Of a stretch of 64,000 nt of DNA, positions 63,122 through 64,000 are shown one piece after another. Within the stretch, counting starts at the first letter, position 1. Each line of letters begins with the position of its first letter. The stretch is from contig JAUNDE010000002.1 of assembly GCA_030526265.1 (NCBI GenBank), positions 1 to 64,000 of the forward strand, in the 5' to 3' direction. This stretch comes from Eubacteriales bacterium. Its GTDB lineage: Bacteria > Bacillota > Clostridia > Lachnospirales > Lachnospiraceae. A program made the position numbers and the translations under genes. Under the pieces are notes generated by a model, which was given only the letters and a program-made list of their open reading frames with translations, did no database searches and was not told the DNA's origin.

Positions 63122-64000
63122 CTAGCCGCCGATTGAAACAGTAAAACCTCTCTTTTTCAGCTCTTCAGCCATTTCCTCAACTTTCTTTCTGTCCATCTCT
63201 GCACAGTCTTCCATTTCATATTTCATACCAATTGATGAATACTTATATTTTCCATACTGGTGAAAAGGAAGTAAGTCGATTCTTTCAATATCCGCATCCT
63301 TTGCAATACCTGCAATTCCAGAAATATGTTCTGTCGTATCATTATACCCCGGTACAATGGGACATCTCAATGTAGTAATAATACCACGCTTTCTCAGTTG
63401 ATTCAAGTTATTTAGCACAATTTTTGTATATTTTTTGCCAATCTTTTTATCAATTTGTTCCAATTGTGTTGTCTTAATATCCATCAGCACTTCGTCAACT
63501 TCACTAACCACCTTCCACAGGTGATCCCATGGTACAGCTGCCGATGTTTCGAGCGCAACAGGGATATATCGCCTGTGAGCAGCCCTCGCAATTTCACTTG
63601 CAAACTCAGGCTGCATACACGCTTCACCTCCAGAAAGAGTGATCCCGCCATCAGAATTCAGAAAATAGAAACTGTCCTTTTCAACCTCCGAAATCACTTC
63701 TGCGACACTCATTTCCTTTCCATACAATTCTCTGGCACCATAAGGACACACTTCCGTACATTTACCACAGGCCGTACATTTTTGAAAATCCGTGATCACA
63801 TTTCCGTCTGCAGTTCTGATACAACATTTTAAAGAACATACCTCAATACACTTTCCGCATCCGGTACACAGATTTCTATGCTGAGCAATCTGTGGTTTCG
63901 GATAAATCGATTCCGGATTACAGCACCAGGGACAATGTAATGTACATCCTTTCAGAAATACATTTGTACGAATTCCCTCACCATCATGTATATGAAAATG
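63122..64000 (-). CDS. Glycyl radical enzyme activating protein (partial)
   Basis: Radical SAM activase, 292 codons with the 5' end outside the window. The visible start HFHIHDGEGIRTNVFLKGC leads to the SAM-cluster motif CTLHCPWC, then two ferredoxin-like clusters (CTGCGKCIEVC and CTACGKCTEVCP), GGITLSGGEACMQPEFASEI, and IVPGYNDTTEHI near the C-terminus. It makes the glycyl radical on a partner enzyme, probably encoded upstream, beyond 64000. The choline lyase, glycerol dehydratase and other classes cannot be separated here. It may not be part of the sugar operon, whose promoter must lie in the 180-base gap. Confidence 0.92.
   Translation of the reverse strand, partial: HFHIHDGEGIRTNVFLKGCTLHCPWCCNPESIYPKPQIAQHRNLCTGCGKCIEVCSLKCCIRTADGNVITDFQKCTACGKCTEVCPYGARELYGKEMSVAEVISEVEKDSFYFLNSDGGITLSGGEACMQPEFASEIARAAHRRYIPVALETSAAVPWDHLWKVVSEVDEVLMDIKTTQLEQIDKKIGKKYTKIVLNNLNQLRKRGIITTLRCPIVPGYNDTTEHISGIAGIAKDADIERIDLLPFHQYGKYKYSSIGMKYEMEDCAEMDRKKVEEMAEELKKRGFTVSIGG

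Overview
The window reads as the chromosome of a spore-forming, anaerobic, low-GC Gram-positive gut bacterium of the class Clostridia, most likely family Lachnospiraceae. The reasons are sporulation genes (ylbJ-like, gerW, ytfI-like, an alpha/beta SASP), a six-gene Rnf complex, Clostridia-typical neighbourhoods (rsmD-coaD-ylbJ; rpmB-asp23-fakA-recG; cmk-ispH-rpsA), strong GGAGG ribosome-binding sites and protein style. Genus cannot be fixed from the sequence alone. No tRNA, rRNA, CRISPR array, transposase or integrase was seen. Nearly all genes lie on the minus strand.

Layout. 0.1-4.6 kb: a wall-anchored lamin-tail/choice-of-anchor protein coupled to a Na/Pi symporter. 4.8-6.3 kb (+): a truncated DUF2971-like gene and a ylbJ-like gene. 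6.3-12.8 kb: housekeeping genes (coiled-coil protein, coaD, rsmD, SASP, recG, fakA-like, asp23, rpmB). 12.9-20 kb: a cell-wall/sporulation run (small membrane protein, gerW, ytfI-like, PBP, FtsW/RodA, U32 protein). 20-23.7 kb: zapA, ruvB, ruvA, Gx transporter, NusG-II protein, EamA protein. 24-32 kb: ApbE flavin transferase, a second Na/Pi symporter and rnfCDGEAB. 32.3-40.4 kb: rpsA, ispH, cmk, a broken flavoprotein gene, an RpiR regulator, a SEC-C protein, an unreported 52-aa gene and pnp with a structured leader.

40.8-44.8 kb: intact nagA and nagB flank the wreck of an amino-sugar/sialic-acid operon (RpiR, ROK kinase, YhcH and NanE remnants joined by deletions and frameshifts). 45.1-53.3 kb: a PTS/6-phospho-alpha-glucosidase operon plus a flavoprotein, bracketed by an 82-bp direct repeat of the 3' end and terminator of rpsO, the footprint expected of an island inserted at rpsO. 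53.4-54.4 kb: rpsO and rpe. 54.5-62.9 kb: an uptake and catabolic operon with an LsrB/RhaS-like binding protein, one ATPase, two permeases, DhaK, DhaL, an AllA-like protein and an FGGY kinase. Its substrate cannot be read from known pathways, which makes it the best candidate for undescribed chemistry. The window ends inside a glycyl-radical-enzyme activase gene.

How the parts work together: Rnf couples ferredoxin oxidation to NAD reduction and ion export. The ion gradient could drive the two Na/Pi symporters, and ApbE supplies the covalent FMN on RnfG and RnfD. nagA/nagB and the PTS operon feed sugar phosphates into glycolysis, and the FGGY/DhaKL cluster with rpe points to entry through pentose or triose/tetrose phosphates.
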